DNA of 64,000 nucleotides from Helianthus annuus (taxonomy: Eukaryota; Streptophyta; Magnoliopsida; Asterales; Asteraceae): positions 117,400,561 through 117,464,560 of the forward strand of contig NC_035437.2 in assembly GCF_002127325.2 (NCBI RefSeq). Direction: 5' to 3'. The translations under genes were made by a program, and so were the position numbers. The stretch's first letter is position 1. Every line of letters begins with the position of its first letter. Under the pieces are notes generated by a model. It was given only the letters and a program-made list of their open reading frames with translations, ran no database searches and was not told the DNA's origin. Positions 1 through 12,169 of this stretch are shown piece after piece.

Positions 1-41
1 ACAAGGGAACCGGCCCTGCAAAGCTGACGGATCCCGGCCTG

Positions 42-75
42 ACCGGTCCGGTCCGGTCCGGTCCGGCCGGTCCGG
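42..75. repeat. CCGGT pentamer run
   Basis: About six imperfect copies of CCGGT/GTCCG in a row, self-complementary and very GC-rich compared with the surrounding AT-rich DNA. It may be a short satellite or the end of a repeat that starts before the window. Confidence 0.7.
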
Positions 76-821
76 GTTTGATAACATTGGGTAATACAAA
101 CATAAAAAGAGGTGCCCGTTTATTTTATTCGTCTGGGCCCTAGACTTTTTAAGGATTTTTTGGGGACGACTCTGGTTTAATATTTGTATTTTGTATGGCT
201 CTACATATTTTTATGTTATCTTCATGCCAACTTTTTAAAAAAATATTGTAAAAACAGATAAAATGTTTTTAAATTTGCGTCAAAATATTTGATATGGTAA
301 AATATTTGCTTCAAGTTTTCTCTAACTAAAAACTTTCCACGTTTCTTAACTCCACATATTGCATCGACCAAGTGTAATAATTACCCTTATTTTTGTACTT
401 TCATATTCCTAAATCGTTTGATAAAAAAGAAAGTTCAATTTTAACCATAACTTAGTAGTAAGTCTAGTGGTGCTTGTAACCTAAAAAATGGTGTGAGTTT
501 AGATTCTTATAAGTGAAATCTTAATATGTTATGTGAGATTTAGGTGTAAAAAATTGCATCCTAGAGAAAATAAAAATAAAAACAATTTAAATTTTAGATG
601 TTCTGATTCCCATGAACTAGATACCACACATGGCAAATTATTTTGATTACGTTATTAATTACTAAAAGACAAAAGGCATATCAAGTGGCCAGAAATATAC
701 TAGAAATATCAACGAGTTAATCTTTGTTATAATGAAATATACCAGAAAAAGATATATAATATAATTACTTCATAAAAACATTATGCAAATAAATTAATGA
801 CAAAAATCTGAAACAAAATTT

Positions 822-938
822 ATCGTCCATAGGAATGTAATAAGCTCTCATGGTTATGGATTAAAAAATCTGAAAAATTAATATCATCCATAGGAATGTA
901 AGCTCTCATGGTTGTGGATTAAAAGGATTGAAAAGTCA
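822..938. repeat. Two-copy local duplication, period about 61 bp
   Basis: The phrase CCATAGGAATGTA followed by AGCTCTCATGGTT occurs twice, at about 826 and 887, with a few substitutions and a small indel. Both copies run into GGATTAAAA. It looks like an old tandem duplication with no evident function. Confidence 0.75.
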
Positions 939-1508
939 TGGTTGGAATTTTATCAATTAACAATAGATTAGTATTTAGGATTCGTGCTTTGTGGTGGTAT
1001 CGTTAAACAGAATAAAAAATAGACGTAAAAATTTTGAACCACGTACACGTGTTTAAACCAAAATTTAAAAGATAGAAGAAAATACGCACGTTGCGAAAGG
1101 ACCGTTAAACTGCAAAAAAATACGTTAAATCCCACACACGCTCTAGCTTATACCGAGTCCAAGCGAAAAAAAAAGTACACTAAAAGCATGACCAACAAAA
1201 CAAAATGTATAACCACATAAAACATAAACTTGTAAGTAAAAACTGAATAGTAATATTGTCCAAAAACTTAAGGCCTGTATTAGGAAAACGATAATATAAG
1301 AGTAAAACTGAAACTTAAAAACTTTAGACTAAAAAGTGTATATTGTATAAGGGTAAAAATTTAAAACTAAAAAAAGAAAAAGAAAAATAAAAAAAAAAAC
1401 TATCCCAGCCAGTCAGTGGCTCACATTAAAAGAAAAAAAAACTCAAAACCTTGAGTCACTCGTATGCGACTTAAGAAGTACAAAATTGAATAGCAAATCC
1501 TAGATACG

Positions 1509-1557
1509 ACTAAATTTTGTAAATTACAACACAACTAAATTTTGTAAATTACAACAT
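1509..1557. repeat. Two-copy 25-bp tandem duplication
   Basis: ACTAAATTTTGTAAATTACA and the five bases after it occur twice, directly adjacent, differing only at the last base. Probably replication slippage. Confidence 0.85.
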
Positions 1558-2479
1558 AGGAAATAAGAATGGTTGGATCTTATCAATTACCTATTACCTA
1601 TTGCTGCAATTACCGTGAGGGGAACAGTGCCAGGTAGTTACCAGGCACTCCTTCATTGGCCGTTGCTTTTTGTATTTAATTTTTAAACATTCAACTTTGT
1701 TTACCTACCTCGTGCCCTCTCACTAGTCGTTGCTTCTCGCCGGAAAAACCCTACCCGCCCCTCTCTTAGTCTCGAATCCTCTTCTTTTGTATTACTTCTC
1801 TTTTTCAAAGGTAATGCAATGAGGCCGATGATGCATTTTGTGACCCAATTAATGGGCAAATTATATATTAGTTTCTCTGTTGATGGTATTGGCATAGTTT
1901 CTTTGTTTGAGTCGTACATGAGAGTTAATTTTCTGGAGAAGACGGTTGAAGATAAAATGGAACAAGAGATGAATATAAGACACCTCTTCAATTTTTAAAT
2001 TTAAAGGCATATGAACCGAACCATCAGAGATGAATATATCAAATTCTAAATCTAAGGGCGGTTACATATGAACCAAGGATCTTTTTGTTAATAATTGGCG
2101 TGAGTTTGTAATTGTGAAGCGTCGTATTTGTTTATAACTGTCGCGAATTGGTAACTGCATGTTTTATCTGACGTGAGTTGGTATTTGTATAAGTATATGA
2201 TACGGTTACATTATATTTGTCTGTTATTATAAAGGAATTAAAGTCTGTAATTAAAAAAGTTTTATTTGAGAGGTTTTATCCAAGCAAAGCTGCACATACA
2301 ATATTAAGGAGAAATAATTGTCAGTTTATGATAAAAGTATAACTATTCACATTATGGGAGTATATGCATGATTTGATAAAATTTTTGATTAAAACAAGAA
2401 AATTTAAATTTTTTTTGTCACGCTTTTAGCTGTTTTAATTCTATTGATTCTACGTGCTTTTGTGTTTACAATATACAAG

Positions 2480-3479
2480 GCTTGAACTTGAAGATGCAGT
2501 CCTTAAAGGAGGCGTTCCATTTGACAAGGCTCATGGAGCAAACACATTTGAATATTCAACATTAGATGCAAGATTCAGTGAGGTTTTCAATAAAGCCATG
2601 ATGGATCATAGTACTATTGTAATGAAGGAAATTTTGAACCACTATCATGGTTTCGACAATCTCGGATGTGTGGTTGATGTTGGAGGTGGTCTAGGGATCA
2701 CACTTAGTATGATTGTATCGAAGCATCCCACCATTAAGGGGATTAATTTCGATTTGCCACATGTGATTCAACATGCACCCGCATATCCAGGTATGCATGT
2801 TATCAATTTCATTACACAATTATCCCATTTGCACATATTTGTACATTTGTTTGTGAAATGTGTTCTTACTTATAAGTGTTCGTAAGATGGTTACATACTT
2901 ATATTTATTTATACATACCCCTCTTGCATGAGAATAATGTGTGAAAAATATTTAATTTTTAAATTTTAAATGTAGATGAGATGTGTTTTTTGCTATATTT
3001 TATACAACCATACACATGTACATTGCTATGATTTAATGAATTGCTATAGGTATTGAACATGTTGGAGGAGATATGTTTAAAGAGGTTCCTAAAGGAGATG
3101 CCATTTTTATGAAGGTAATTTAAATCAACCCTATTTATATATAAATTTTTAACATGTTGCTAACTAATTACATATGAGACAGTGGATTTTACATAATTGG
3201 AGTGATGATTCTTGCATAAAGTTACTAAAGAACTGCTATAAGTCTTTGTCTGAAAACGGAAAGGTTATTATCGTAGAGGCGATTCTATCTTTTGTACCAG
3301 ATACGAGCTCGTCTGGCAAAGTCAACAGTGGCTTAGATGTGGTGATGATGGCTCATTTTCAAGGTGGAAAGGAGCGCACTGAGGATGAGTTTCTTGCACT
3401 AGCTAAAGGTGGTGGATTCACAGGGATTAGAAAGGAATGTTTTGTTTGCAACTCATGGGTCATGGAATTCTATAAGTAG
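2480..3479 (+). CDS. Plant O-methyltransferase, caffeate/flavonoid type, 3' exons only (5'-partial)
   Basis: SAM-dependent class I plant O-methyltransferase of the COMT family, which methylates hydroxyls of phenylpropanoids or flavonoids in the cytosol. I read three exons: 2480-2790, 3050-3114 (65 nt) and 3183-3479, with GT-AG introns of 259 and 68 nt and a continuous frame. About 223 residues remain. Seen: the SAM motif VVDVGGG, then DLPHVI, GGDMF, the catalytic His in WILHNWSDD, Glu in IVEAIL and Glu in GGKERTE, ending VMEFYK and TAG. Against the alfalfa enzyme (known family), Asp after the catalytic His is Asn here, and the substrate-pocket Asn in AHN-GG is Phe, so the substrate may differ from caffeate. 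The N-terminal dimerisation domain (exon 1, about 135 residues) was not found. AATAAA lies at 3521, 42 nt past the stop. This is either a gene whose first exon lies before the window or a truncated pseudogene. The family is secure; function is open. Confidence 0.8.
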
Positions 3480-4392
3480 ATTTATCTCTAGTTGTTGTTT
3501 CAACAAAAACTTAAACCCATAATAAAATCCAAACAATAACGTGTGTAAAACATGGTTATGCAATAAAGTGTTTGAAGTTGTGACACAGTTTAAACTCTTC
3601 ATTTCTTTGGTTTCACAATAGGTTTAGTATTTTTCTAACCGCACCAAAGGGTTTGGTTAATGTTTACACTCAAAACTGGTTGGAAAAAAAAAAAAAAAAC
3701 CAAACCTGTAAGATTTTGTGCTGTGTATTTTTTTTATTTTTTATGTTTTACTTGGGCTTTTACTTATTTTAAGTTGGTTTATACACATGAAGTATAAGGA
3801 GTTAGTCTTTTATAATGTTGTAACAATATGGCTTCTTTATTTTGATTGTATCTAATGCATTTTTTCCTATAAAGACATAATAAACCGAAGTCGTGAAACC
3901 AGACCATTAGTAACTTGCCTGGTTTATTTTTAATTTTCAACTATTTGGTTTTGTTTACAATGATAAAAAGCCATTACTAATGATTTGGTTCACAAATGAC
4001 CTAAAAACCGCTTAAACTGAAGCGTAAACAACCCTAGGCAAAGTATGTTATTTATTCTATATTTTTATCACAGAGTAGATTTTGTTAGTAATTTTATTTA
4101 TTATTATCTGAGAGGTCTAATTAATATCAACTTCAATGAAATAAAGAGAAAAAAAAGTGAAGAGAGTGATCAATAATAAGAATCCCGAAGACTCAAGCTT
4201 AACTTTCGATTACTAAATAATCTAAACCCCTTAAATTGTAGCCTTGATACTAGCTTGTCCCACCCTGAATGAACCTGGGTGAATGACTTTGGTTAGATTT
4301 ACACAACTTGCACAACGTAAGACTTTTCAAATGCTTCATAAACATTTTTAAAAATACATCTATAATTGTTATGGCAAAAAGCTTAGTTTTGT
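3480..4392. other. Intergenic stretch between the O-methyltransferase and its relic
   Basis: It contains a possible polyadenylation signal AATAAA at 3521 and an A-run near 3690. There are scattered AACCA/TGGTT words that could belong to an old MITE, but I could not define ends. No coding signal is seen. Confidence 0.5.
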
Positions 4393-4479
4393 AGTAGTGG
4401 ATGTGAGGTGGCCTAGGAATTACCCTTAGTATGATTATTAAAACATCTAACCATTAAGGGGATTAATTTCGATTTGTCA
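4393..4479 (+). pseudogene. Decayed exon-2 fragment of a second O-methyltransferase
   Basis: This 87-bp stretch matches the exon at 2666-2770 that encodes the SAM-binding motif. The shared blocks are CTTAGTATGATT and then CCATTAAGGGGATTAATTTC. Several indels and stops break the frame. The match ends abruptly at 4479, where TGTAACACCC of a retrotransposon LTR begins. It shows that a tandem O-methyltransferase copy once stood about 1.3 kb downstream of the better-preserved one and was destroyed. The rest of that copy may lie beyond the whole nest, to the right of the window. Confidence 0.75.
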
Positions 4480-4993
4480 TGTAACACCCTACAAATGCGG
4501 AAACATGGAGTGAGACGAGCATGATTTCACACTGTTTATTCGAGAAAAAGTATATAAACCATTCCACATAAACAAATAAGGTCTCAATGTCTAATACGGA
4601 TTACACGCCTTAGAAAATGTATTCAACGAGTTGACACCAACTCGCATATTGCGAGGGGATGTTGATCATGAAAGTCTTTAGTAGCACTACATAGTACATA
4701 CCATACAAAATCATTTCATCTAGAAAGTGGTCAAAAAAATTAATATAAAGTTCTAAAAGGAAGTTGGTTCAAAAGCAAATAATAGTGTGCAAAAAGTTCA
4801 AGGTAAAATAGGCTTTAATTTTTGTTTTTGCGTAACATACAAAAAAACAACTAACTATTTGTATACCAGAATTTTATATATATTAGTGTTTTAGGTTCAA
4901 TATTATACCGATATTGTAGCCATATTCACTATAGCTTACAGTACAAAAAAAAATATACTATATTGTGAATAAAGTTGTATTCAACAAAATTTA
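4480..4993 (-). mobile_element. Fragment of a gypsy-type LTR, cut by element A
   Basis: It begins TGTAACACCC exactly where the O-methyltransferase relic stops. On the minus strand its end reads CTCGTCTCACTCCATGTTTC and finishes GGGTGTTACA. This resembles the 3' end of the LTR of element A (CGTCTCACTCCAATGTTTC then GGGGTGTGACA), so I read it as an LTR end in minus orientation. The remaining part should lie to the right of the window. Family assignment is by this end only. Confidence 0.5.
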
Positions 4994-5333
4994 TGTAATG
5001 CCTCGCATTTCTGTACTTTCCTTAATTAAAAAGCGTTGTTGTAAATTCTATTTTGGAAATTTGTGTTTGTATTGTATTCTATTTCGTTTCAACTTTGTAA
5101 TTCGAGACTATTGATCATAATGAAATTCAAGTGTTTATCCACATTTATGTTAAACATGTTAGACATGTTTGCATGTTCACACTCAAAATCGATGTTTTAA
5201 ACACCATTATACATGTTTTATACATGTACAAATACATAATTACGCTTGTTACGTCGAAAACCGGCTAGAATACGCGAATTCACGAAACTTGGATCTTCGA
5301 GAGAAGGGAAGGCACCCTTAGCATGAGGGCCCC

Positions 5334-5430
5334 TTCGTACGAATGGCCCTGTCGTCCCAATCCTCTCTCGCTCTAATCCCCTTTCGGACGAGAAGCCTCT
5401 CGTCCCAAGCTCACCCTAAACTTATAAATA
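5334..5430 (+). promoter_or_regulatory. Element A LTR promoter: two palindromes and a TATA box
   Basis: TTCGTACGAA (5334-5343) is a perfect 10-bp palindrome. GGACGAGA and TCTCGTCC (5386-5405) form an 8-bp inverted repeat with a 4-nt loop. TATAAATA follows at 5423-5430. The copy in the 3' LTR has its TATA box at 28897 and eroded palindromes. The promoter role is inferred from TATA position and LTR context. Confidence 0.65.
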
Positions 5431-5872
5431 AGTGCATAACCTCACTCATTTCACTCCCCTAGTCGCTCAGACGCACTCTCAAACGCTCTAAACTCTCTTG
5501 GCGATCAGAAGCATTTCAGTAATATTTCTATCTTTTTCTTTCATTTTCCTTACATTTTCTTGCATTTTAGTTTCATTTCTTTAACTTTTTCTACAAAACA
5601 TCTTGTTCGCATACATCTCATGGATGGTTTTCACGAGTTTGCCATGTCAAACCTAAACCTACTGATGAAACTTCACCACTTATGAGATTCAAACATTATA
5701 AACTTTGATTTAAACTTGGTCTTACATTTCATTTTATTTCCTGTTACGAACTTGTTGGAAACCCACCAGGCTTACAACACAGTTCATAGTTGTGGGTTTG
5801 CGTTAGGGTTAATTTTCACTAAGAAATGATCTGCTTCTGATGGATCAAATGAACGTTTTTGACAAACTTGCA

Positions 5873-5909
5873 CCATTCGCACGAAAGGCAATACGCTTCG
5901 TGCGAATGG
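5873..5909. repeat. 13-bp perfect inverted repeat with 11-nt loop in LTR A
   Basis: CCATTCGCACGAA at 5873-5885 pairs with TTCGTGCGAATGG at 5897-5909. Related words occur at 5918 (GCACGAAGGG) and 6202 (CGCACGAAGGG). In the 3' LTR the matching site is where element D inserted (29362/29363). Confidence 0.85.
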
Positions 5910-6685
5910 GTATCCCCTTAGCACGAAGGGACTATTTTCACATGTTTTCGTTTTCGTTTTTGATTTCGTTTCTATTTGATTCTAGTTCACCAAACAGTTT
6001 GCTAGTCACAAAGTAAGTTAACCCCGTCCAGCCTCCAACACTTGCTTCACACCTTCTATGTTGAGACGGCACACCCGGGTTGTCCTTACTTGACTGTTTG
6101 GCTATTTTACTTGTTGTTTTCATTTCATATACCAATTACTATTACTGTGTTATATTTACAAACATAGTTTTACGCGCGAATCATCGTTCAAACCAGACCA
6201 GTCGCACGAAGGGTCTGTTACTTGATTTGTTTCATACATTTTCATTTTTTAAGGTCTGATCCGAACCCTTATCACATCAGAATACTCACACCTTCGTTTA
6301 CCCATTTCAGGGTGACCTCGGTGTACCAACCTTCAACTAATCAGCTCTCGGTGTTCGTGAAAATCTACGCAAAACTGTGAGTATACTCCATCCCATTTTC
6401 ATTTTATACACTTTGGGTGCAACATGTACAATTATACAAAAACACGCAACACTATTAAGCTTGTTACAAAATCACACTCTATCCACTATTAAACATGAGA
6501 CTTGTTATACTTGTTAATCTCGCATGCTATGTTTACACGTGTCTATAAGCTCATTAATTTTACAAGCCTACCTTAACAATTATAGCGCTATAGGACTAAT
6601 GCCCCGCTCGTATTCTTATGGTATTGTTAAGTAAATACCATTACACCCTCTTCGTTTCGCGGATGTTGGGTAATCACGATTGCGT

Positions 6686-7097
6686 TGTAGGACCGGTTTT
6701 GACTCCGAAACGATTGCGTAATCGAACGTGTGACGTGCGGAATCCGTACACGAACGCGAGCTAACACACGAGACGTAATCTAAACTGTGATTCTATTGAG
6801 TTGATCTAAAAACGTACAGCACCTGAATCACAAACAATGAACTTTCTTTCTCTAGCTTCTCTCTCTAGCCTCTAGCTCTCCAAATGACAAATGTTCTAAA
6901 AGCTCCAAAAGTTCTAAATGAGAACCCTAAAGGTTCTATTTATAGGCCAAGGGGTTTAATGAGGTTTCTCATTAATTACAATCATGCCACCTTGCCTTTT
7001 GACTAAGTAACACTAAAATAACAATATAAATCTCGTTTTCTTCGCTTTCTGCTACGGACTAGATTGACGGAGGCGATAGACAGATAATGCATTAACA
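6686..7097 (-). repeat. Element B 3' LTR
   Basis: 412 bp, from TGTAGGACCG to GCATTAACA as read on +. It includes the promoter block seen in the other copy: inverted repeat 6956-6975 and TATA complement 6936-6944. Confidence 0.88.
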
Positions 7098-9232
7098 GAC
7101 TCCCCCTTGGATATTGCTGCAGTCAATCTGTAGTCAAGCCCGTAGCGACTTTTCTTTCTCTCTCTCTTTGAGTCTTCTCGAAGCTTTAACACGTCTTCAT
7201 CAACGTAGACTCTCTTTTGTTTGAACAGAATCCCCATGGATCTGTTTTCAGCTTCAACTCCCCCTTTCAGTAAACTCTTCAGGCTCCCCCTTTCGTCAAG
7301 CTTCCGTGCTTTGGGATCGACACCAGGCTTTCCAGTTACAAGCTCTTCCAGGAACGATACCTGGCTCTTCGCACGCTTCCGTTTGCGTTGAGCTCGTCTT
7401 CAGACTCCCCCTTAGACTCGGCTGTCGGGATCGTAGTCTGGTATAACATCTGCAATTCTCAAACATTTATAAGTAACAATGTTTTGAACATTCAATTTTC
7501 CAGAAATTGTAATCTGGCACTATTCAACTCTCTAAATCACTCCCCCTATCAACAATCTTTACAGATTTGGCAGTGTTAAAGAATCCAACTCCCTCACAGT
7601 TAATCGTCCAAGTCCAAACTAATGACCTTGGAGATATCACAAACTGTTTTTGAAATTTTTGATTTTAATTCAAGTATCAAGTTAATGAACTTGTTTTATT
7701 TTCAGAAACACAATCAGCTTACTTAGATTTTGAAACTCAGCAACTCAGACATCGGTTTATCGAAAATAAAGCAGAAATCAAAATCTTTTTGTATTTTCTG
7801 AAAATATAAAGCAGTAAAGAAATATATACAAACATATTTACAGACAATATTTTTGTTTGAGTATGCGTCAGAGGATCATATCAGTTTTTGACAAGTCACA
7901 AGTACCGTTGAGCTTAATTACACATTAAGAATTAAACAATTCACTTAGATTGTCGATATACTGATCCACTTAAATTTTCACACAAATTTCAACTAATTCA
8001 GGATACGAATTAGATGTTTTAAGACTTAAACTTATTCATGTGTCCCACCTCTTGAATATACTCCCGTATCCAGAATCCCAATATTCAGTCTTACAGGTGA
8101 GAATACTACAATGGTATCTGTACATAAATTAGGTATGCGAGGACTGAGGGATCTCAGATCGATACTTCCGTATACGCAGAGAGATATCAGTTTCGACTTT
8201 TCGGTATGTCCCCTTTAGAGGATCTTTTAGTTACAACAAAAGCGACTATCAATTTTATTGTTTCATCAGCATGCTGAGGGTTTATGCTATGTTTCAAGCA
8301 TTGGCAGAAAGTATTATCGAAGGACTAGGTCAGAACTTCCATTCAGCAGAAGTCCCGGAATAATACCCCAAACATCATTGAGTATAAAAACCTAGTATAT
8401 CAGAATAAGAGACCTTTCAAACGAGATTTCAGGGGTTACCTATATATCCAAGTAGTGTTCCCCACGAAATAAGCAAGTGTTTGAATTTAGGTTTATATCC
8501 CTAAAAGTTTACTAAGTGTATAAAAACCTATCGACATATCATCAGTGAGACTGTTTAACGCTATTTAATCATTACATTTCTTTAGCATACCGTAACTGTC
8601 TACTGGTGTACTATCATTTCCTCTTTTTACACAACAACTCAAATTTTTGAATTTTATCATGTTTTTGGCTTTTTCAAATTTTATAATGTTTTTGTATTTT
8701 ATGACAATTTTTCTCCCCCTAAAATGCAAAACCATTAAAGGAAATTTGACAAACCGATACTGATAGCTTTGTCTCGCCATCCATGTTCTACTAACTGTGC
8801 ACTGAATTACACTAAAAATCAGTAATTACCCCCATGATTTACAACACATTTTTTTACAGTTTGAAAACCGTTTTTCAATCTGGTGAAAGTAATCATGTTT
8901 GTTCAGCCATGAGGGTTTTGACGTATTCAATCAATACATATTTTTGAATTTTCTATTTTTTTTATTTATTTTTTTTGACAAGAATTAAAAACAAACATAT
9001 TTTTGGTTTTTCAAATTTTAACAAACTAAAAACATATTTTTGGTTTTTAATTTTTCAAATTTTTAGGATTTTGAAATATTGTTTATTTATGTACAGAAAA
9101 ACAAACAAACTCCCTGTTTCAACGAACACAGGGTCCAGCAGCCTCCGCTTCCTCTTCATGTGCCAGACTGCTCCAACTTTCAATTTCACAATCTTCAGTA
9201 TTCTTGAGCACCTGCACATTCAACTAATTCAA
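7098..9232 (-). other. Element B 3' untranslated region with repeated polypurine-tract words
   Basis: No coding frame follows the Gag stop for 2.1 kb. The stretch is AT-rich except near the LTR. The minus-strand word AGGGGGAG, the core of a polypurine tract, occurs at 7100, 7258, 7284, 7405, 7540 and 8713. The copy touching the LTR (7098-7110) is the likely functional primer for plus-strand DNA. A 61-codon frame at 7052-7237 overlaps the LTR and is not taken as a gene. Confidence 0.65.
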
Positions 9233-11758
9233 TTACTTGAACAATTTAGCCCAGGTCTGTTGGACCTTAGGCAGTTCAACACAATAATTTTCATTCAATG
9301 CTGGAAAGTCATTGTCATTTTTCACAAAAACTTTCTCAATTTTAACTTTAACTTTCTCATCTTTTACCAAATCAACATGTTTCTTAACACTCCATGTTTG
9401 ACCTTTTGGTGTACCACGTTTGTAAAAATGTGAATCTTTTTGAACACTTTGGTTTTGAACAACATTTTTTGGTTTCCAAAACTCTTGGGGTTTTGTCATA
9501 TCAACTGATGTTTTCCAACTTTGTGTTGTTCTGAATCTGGGTGTGTGAGAATTCCAGGTTTGTCTTGAAACGAACCTGTTCTGGTTTGATTTTCAATTTT
9601 GATTCGAAGCAAACTTGTTTGTGTTGTACCTCCAAGTTTGTTTTGAATCAAATCTGGTTGACCTTTGTCTCACATACTCAGATTTGTGTTTCTCAGAATC
9701 ATTCTTCTTGTTGTCAACATCCACAGGTTTTAGATTTGGACACTTTCGTGCAAGATGTCCTTTTTGATCACATTTGAAACATGTTCTCATGGACACATCT
9801 TTGACCTGTGGTTGTTGCTTTTTCTTTTGTGCATCAAACTCATCATTAGACTGTCGTCCAATTTTAAGTTCTTTTTCTTCAGCTAAGCTGTTTCCTTGAA
9901 CAAAATTCATTTTTGCCTGATAATTTGGCGTCTCATTTTTGTTCCGATGTTGTTTCTTCTTATAACCCAACCCAGCCTTCATGTTTTTCTTTTTAAAACC
10001 AGGTTTGTTATACGAACCTTTATGACTCTTACCGACAAACTTTGAAATCTCAGACTTCTCAATCTCAAACATTTTAAAAACTTTGTCAACTTTTTCTGAA
10101 ATCACATTCTGAATCGGGAATACAACATCTAAGAATAATTTGTCTGATCCAATCATGGTATAAACCAATCCCTTTGAATCATCATTCAAATTTTTCTTGG
10201 ATTTTGTGTTTTTCAGATATCCATCATGAAGATTTCCTTCATCTTCATCCTGTGATTCGGATTTACCTGTATCAACCGACTCTTCTTTCAACACACTTTC
10301 AACGACTTTACCTACCACCTCTGAATCATGAGAATCATCAGATTTGGAATAGGTTATGTAAATGTTGTCTGGCAATTGATCTACCATGTTGAAAGCTTTT
10401 TCGACCTTTTCCTCATCATAAAATGCAAACTTTTCTGGTGGTGGAACTTGATGAAACTCTGAGCCAATACCTTTCTTATTTTGCTCAGACTTACCATCAC
10501 CCGGTTTTATATTGAAAATTCGTTCAAGCACATATGACGACACGTGGTAACTTTTTAACTTGTTGTTATCCTGTTCTAAATCAGCAATCTGTCGCTTTAG
10601 CTTAGCAACATCTTCGATATAGGAATTAACAACATCTTGTTTTATAGCATACATTCGTTTAAGCTCTTTAGTTGTTTCAGAAAGATAATTCATTCTAGAT
10701 TGAGCATATTTCATTTCGTCTTTTATTTTATCATATGACTCTTTCATAACATGATATGATAATTTCTTTGAGTCATATTCCTTTTTCATTTATTGACAAG
10801 CAATTTCTTTTTGTTTGCATTCATTTTTCATTTTCAAAACATCTTCTTTCAAAACTTCATTTTCTTTTTCTAACTTTGTACATTTTCCTGAAAGTTTTTC
10901 ATCGTTTTCGTTAAAAACAGTTTCTTTTTATAACATCTCTTTGCATTTTACTTTGAAAATGTTTTCGATTTTTGTGAATTCAAGATTTCTTATTCTGAAT
11001 TGCTCATCTTTTTCAGTACAAGCTCTGCACGGTTCCATGCATTTCTTGCACTGTTCAATTGGTTTTAAGACTTCAGTATCAGAATTTACCTCAGTGATAG
11101 GCACCTCAGTGTTTTCAGCAGCTTTTGTCTGCTTCATCTCAGCATCATCTTGCTTTTCTTCAACCCTGACTTCCTCACCATCATTACTAGCATCTTTCTC
11201 ATTTTCATTCTTTTCTTCTTTCTTCACCTCTTCTTCAATCTGCTGTTCTTCAGTAACAGCTTTCTTAACCTCTTTATTCACCTCAACTTCTTCAACCTGC
11301 TGTTCTACAGTAACAGCTTCTTTCACAACTTCTGCTTCAACAACCTTTTCAGTAACCTTCTGCAAATTATCCACCATCTCTTCAACATTTTTCTTCATTC
11401 TTTCCTCATCCCTTTTTCTCAAACATGACAGCATAGCATATCTGATATCTTTTTCATACTGTTTAACATATGCATCATCTTTCATCACCCTTCTGTAGTA
11501 TTCGGCTCTCAATGGGACAACGAGAAGAATATCATCAAAGATTATGTCTTTCTTTGGAACAACTGGTTCACCTTCTCTATTGTAGTAACATTCTCTCTTC
11601 TTATCCCATCTTCTGTTGCTGACAGCACTCTCATATTCTTCCTGCATGTCATCCATTCTGTTGTGGACCACGTTCCATTCTTTGTAAGTCTTCTCACTCA
11701 AAATCTCTTCGCGAGTTCTCTCTTTTATTTCAGCCATGATGTTTTCTTCTTGAATCAC
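9233..11758 (-). pseudogene. Element B Gag with CCHC zinc knuckle, three in-frame stops
   Basis: Structural Gag-like protein expected to bind and package element RNA. One minus-strand frame runs from ATG at 11737 (protein starts MAEIKERTREE) to TAA at 9233-9235, 835 codons. It is broken only by in-frame stops at 10928 (TAA), 10790 (TAA) and 9593 (TGA); no frameshift is needed. The N-terminal part is followed by a highly charged Glu/Lys/Val repeat region (about 11400-11150) and a coiled coil (about 10800-10550). Next come a Lys-rich segment and a CX2CX4HX4C knuckle (CFKCDQKGHLARKC, 9740-9781), and the protein ends PALNENYCVELPKV-WAKLFK. Upstream of the ATG, TTCGTTCAG/GTG at 11759 looks like a splice acceptor, parallel to element E. 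The Gag call rests on the knuckle and position. A copia-type Gag relative is my best guess. Confidence 0.75.
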
Positions 11759-12169
11759 CTGAACGAACAAACAACAAGATTAGTTCAATCACTAACAATC
11801 AACTGAAACAAACTAGTATCCGATCGAGTGAGTCAATCAAAAGTCAACAAAATGAATATGTAACAATGGATCGAGTGGGAATCCGCTTTTGTGAGTATCC
11901 GATGCTTTAACCTGAATCACAACAGCAAATGAAATGATTAGGGTCGGGTGATAATCCGTTCGAATTTCCACTCGATTTGTTGCACTTTGAACTTGAACCA
12001 AACAAAAATGTCTTGAATCGGATTGTGACCCGGATCAAATTCAAACAAACTGAATCACCTCTTGTGAACTGAGATCAAATTCAAACCTTGTGACTTAGCT
12101 TTCACTATCGACAATCAACAAATCAACTTTAATCTCATAGGACCGACAAATTTAATGCATATTATATTC

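Larger units (their letters stand above)
1..2479. other. AT-rich non-coding stretch upstream of the O-methyltransferase
   Basis: I see no convincing gene here. Open frames are short, AT-rich and lack recognisable motifs. The first O-methyltransferase exon, expected upstream of 2480, is not recognisable in this 2.4 kb, so it is missing or lies before the window. The stretch holds small local repeats (listed separately) and simple A/T runs around 1370-1400. Confidence 0.6.
4994..6685 (+). repeat. Element A 5' LTR, first part
   Basis: LTR start TGTAATGCCTCG. It carries the promoter region described separately. It is interrupted at 6685/6686 by element B, and the LTR continues at 13605. The target sequence TTGCGT is present on both sides of B. 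Without B the LTR is about 2.1 kb long. Confidence 0.85.

Noticed and set aside
1701..1991. 96-codon minus-strand frame as the missing first exon region of the O-methyltransferase
   Set aside because: Wrong strand, no similarity to the N-terminal dimerisation domain, low-complexity ends.
3840..4040. Possible MITE with AACCA/TGGTT words
   Set aside because: No clear terminal inverted repeats or target duplication could be defined.
7388..7579. 63-codon plus-strand frame near the 3' end of element B
   Set aside because: Lies in the repeated purine-tract region of the opposite strand, with no motif or neighbour support.
10815..11498. 227-codon Ser/Phe-rich plus-strand frame
   Set aside because: Antisense shadow of the Glu/Lys-rich Gag of element B.
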